Assembly: GCA_905212515.1 (NCBI GenBank) | Contig: CAJMEU010000137.1 | Coordinates: forward strand, 1 to 7,683 | Origin: an uncultured Oscillospiraceae bacterium | GTDB lineage: Bacteria; Bacillota; Clostridia; Oscillospirales; Ruminococcaceae | Length of the DNA stretch: 7,683 nt | Direction of reading: 5' to 3' | Part shown: one piece after another, positions 6,424-7,683 of the stretch | How positions within the stretch are numbered: the stretch's first letter is position 1 | Layout of the letters: every line of letters begins with the position of its first letter | Made by a program: the position numbers and the translations under genes | Notes under the pieces: generated by a model | Told to the model about the DNA's origin: nothing | The model's input: the letters and a program-made list of their open reading frames with translations, nothing else | Database searches by the model: none

Positions 6424-7211
6424 TCACCAAACGCATCATCCCCTGCCTGGATATCCGCGACGGCCAGGTGGTAAAAGGCGTGAATTTCGCGGGTGTGCGC
6501 GCCGTGGGCGACCCGGTGGAGCTGGCCCGCCGCTACAACGCGGCCGGCGCGGACGAGCTGGTGTTTTATGATATCACCGCCAGCGTGGAGGGCCGGGGCC
6601 TGTTCAAGGACGTGCTGGAGCGGGTGGCCGGGGAGGTGTTTATCCCCCTGACGGTGGGCGGCGCCATCCGCACGCTGGACGATTTCGACCGGGTGCTGAA
6701 GGCGGGCGCGGATAAGGTGAGCGTCAACTCCGGCGCCATCGCCGACCCCGGCTTGATCGCGGCGGCGGCCAAGAAGTACGGCGACCAGTGCGTGGTGCTG
6801 TCCATGGACGTGAAGCGGGTGGACGGCGCCTACCATGTGTTCGCCAAAGGCGGGCGCCAGGACACGGGGCTGGACGCCCTGGAGTGGGCCGCGCGGGGCG
6901 AGGCGGCCGGCGCGGGGGAGATCGTGCTGAACAGCATCGACACCGACGGCGTGCGCGGCGGCTTTGACCTGGCCATGCTGCAGGCGCTGACGGAGCGCGT
7001 GCGCGTGCCCGTCATCGCCTCGGGCGGCGCGGGCTGCATCGAAGATTTTGTAAAGCTGTTCCGCCTGCCGGGAGTGGACGCCGGGCTGGCGGCGGGCATC
7101 TTCCACTCCGGCGAGGTGTCCCTGCGGGAACTGAAAAGGGCCCTGGCCGCGGCCGGGGTGCCCGTGCGGCTGATCGATCACGACAAAGGAGAACATGATG
7201 GGACCGAATGA
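6420..7211 (+). CDS. hisF: Imidazole glycerol phosphate synthase cyclase subunit HisF
   Basis: HisF is the (beta/alpha)8 cyclase partner of HisH. It uses ammonia from HisH to turn PRFAR into imidazole glycerol phosphate and AICAR; the latter returns to purine synthesis. The catalytic aspartates fall at the same numbers as in Thermotoga HisF: D11 (IPCLDIRDG) and D130 (SMDVKRVDG). Other family segments are FYDITAS (49-55), KVSVNSGAI (99-107), [12 protein letters not shown] (172-183) and VIASGGAG (198-205). The usual VGGGI phosphate loop reads VGGAI (79-83), with Ala at position 82. The 263-aa length includes a charged tail of about 10 residues beyond the usual end; its codons carry the SD and start of hisI. 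GGGGAGGG at 6406-6413 is the SD, and the start overlaps the hisA stop. Confidence 0.97.
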   Translation: MITKRIIPCLDIRDGQVVKGVNFAGVRAVGDPVELARRYNAAGADELVFYDITASVEGRGLFKDVLERVAGEVFIPLTVGGAIRTLDDFDRVLKAGADKVSVNSGAIADPGLIAAAAKKYGDQCVVLSMDVKRVDGAYHVFAKGGRQDTGLDALEWAARGEAAGAGEIVLNSIDTDGVRGGFDLAMLQALTERVRVPVIASGGAGCIEDFVKLFRLPGVDAGLAAGIFHSGEVSLRELKRALAAAGVPVRLIDHDKGEHDGTE

Positions 7212-7608
7212 ACTGAAATTTGACGAAAAAGGACTGATCCCGGCCATCGTGCAGGACCATGCCACCAAGCAGGTGCTGACGCTGGCCTACATGAACGCCG
7301 AGAGCCTGGCCATCACCCTGGCGGAAAAGCGCACCTGCTTTTGGTCCCGCAGCCGCGGGGAGCTGTGGCGCAAGGGCGAGACCAGCGGCAATGTGCAGCA
7401 CGTGGTGTCCATCACCGCGGACTGCGACGCCGACGCCCTGGTGGTGGAGGTGAACAAGGAGGGGCCGGCCTGCCATCTGGGCAATGAAAGCTGCTTTGCA
7501 AACCCCATCTACATGGACGAGGCCGCCCAAAGCTTTTCCCTGGACGCTCTGTACGGCCTGTTGGTGGGGCGCAACGCCCAGCGGCCCGCGGGCAGCTACA
7601 CCAGCTAG
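7198..7608 (+). CDS. hisI: Phosphoribosyl-AMP cyclohydrolase HisI, with HisE N-terminal helix, ended by TAG
   Basis: HisI opens the adenine ring of phosphoribosyl-AMP to give ProFAR, using zinc and magnesium. The cyclohydrolase domain fills roughly residues 1-105: GLIPAIVQD (12-20), VLTLAYMN (26-33), [18 protein letters not shown] (48-65), the metal cluster DCDAD (75-79; D75/D77/D79 and C76), and C92 and C99 in [10 protein letters not shown]. Residues about 112-136 ([11 protein letters not shown], then RPAGSYTS) match the first helix and SYT motif of a HisE domain, so the gene was built as a HisI-HisE fusion. TAG at 7606-7608 stops it inside that domain. HisI activity should be intact; HisE activity should not. 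ATG 7198 has GGAG (7188-7191) at 6-nt spacing; ATG 7195, one codon earlier, is an alternative. It overlaps hisF by 14 nt. Confidence 0.93.
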   Translation: MGPNELKFDEKGLIPAIVQDHATKQVLTLAYMNAESLAITLAEKRTCFWSRSRGELWRKGETSGNVQHVVSITADCDADALVVEVNKEGPACHLGNESCFANPIYMDEAAQSFSLDALYGLLVGRNAQRPAGSYTS

Positions 7609-7683
7609 CGCTATCACATCCGGCGGGATAAGCTCCTGGAATGTGTGGGCGAGGAGTGCTCCGAGGTGGTCATCGGCGCCCTG
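7609..7683 (+). pseudogene. hisE: HisE (phosphoribosyl-ATP pyrophosphatase) domain continuing in frame after the TAG, cut by window end
   Basis: The frame of hisI continues without a gap after the TAG for 25 codons to the window end. It reads like the core of HisE, which removes pyrophosphate from phosphoribosyl-ATP: DKLLE, then VGEE with its metal-binding acidic residues, then a conserved EVVIGA. The spacing from GSYTS to VGEE equals that of intact HisIE proteins if the TAG is counted as one residue. No plausible start exists for a separate hisE: there is no in-frame ATG, the only in-frame GTG at 7645 lies inside the conserved core, and the SYT motif is upstream of the stop. As written this is an interrupted domain. 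It would be made only by readthrough, or if the TAG is a sequence error. The rest of the domain lies beyond the window. Confidence 0.8.

Noticed and set aside
7636..7683. Separate hisE gene starting after the TAG (CTG 7636, GTG 7645, or ATG 7641)
   Set aside because: ATG 7641 is out of frame. CTG and GTG lie within the conserved core, no SD precedes them, and the first HisE helix and SYT motif are upstream of the stop.
1..7683. Mobile elements, CRISPR arrays, complete tRNA or rRNA genes, or an undescribed multi-gene system
   Set aside because: I read both strands for direct and inverted repeats, transposase or integrase motifs and RNA folds. Outside the terminator, the operator and the T-arm-like hairpin there is nothing beyond the his genes.

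Overview
This window holds one nearly complete histidine biosynthesis operon, all on the + strand, in the order hisZ-hisG-hisD-hisC-hisB-hisH-hisA-hisF-hisI(E). The DNA is very GC-rich (about 70% by eye, with mostly G or C in third codon positions). Four features together suggest a high-GC anaerobic Firmicute (Clostridia, Oscillospiraceae-like): a short HisG (205 aa) paired with HisZ, a monofunctional HisB, a HisI joined to HisE, and strong AAGGAG-type ribosome binding sites behind a sigma-A promoter. That placement is inference; no taxonomic marker gene is present.

Layout. Positions 1-225 contain the tail of an unrecognised gene whose upstream part is unreadable. A GC-rich hairpin terminator (243-276) closes it. 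A short AT-rich stretch (about 300-373) follows, with a near-consensus promoter (314-342), a perfect 6-bp inverted repeat over the -35 box (310-326), a leader of about 25 nt and a strong SD ahead of a TTG start for hisZ (374). From there to the window end there is essentially no non-coding DNA. Neighbouring genes overlap by 4-14 nt, except for a 13-nt gap between hisH and hisA, so translation is probably coupled throughout.

Pathway. HisZ+HisG make phosphoribosyl-ATP. HisE and HisI hydrolyse it and open the ring. HisA isomerises the product, and HisH+HisF make imidazole glycerol phosphate and AICAR. HisB dehydrates, HisC transaminates, and HisD carries out the last two oxidations. The window has no histidinol-phosphate phosphatase, so that step must be encoded elsewhere.

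The most notable feature is at the 3' end. The hisI reading frame is interrupted by an in-frame TAG at 7606-7608, inside the HisE domain, exactly where HisIE proteins usually have Tyr in the GSYT-x-Y-L motif. Recognisable HisE sequence (DKLLE, VGEE, EVVIGA) resumes in the same frame directly after it and runs off the window. A nonsense mutation, a sequencing error or amber readthrough would each explain this. Apart from that it is a conventional operon; I see no mobile element, CRISPR array or novel multi-gene system.
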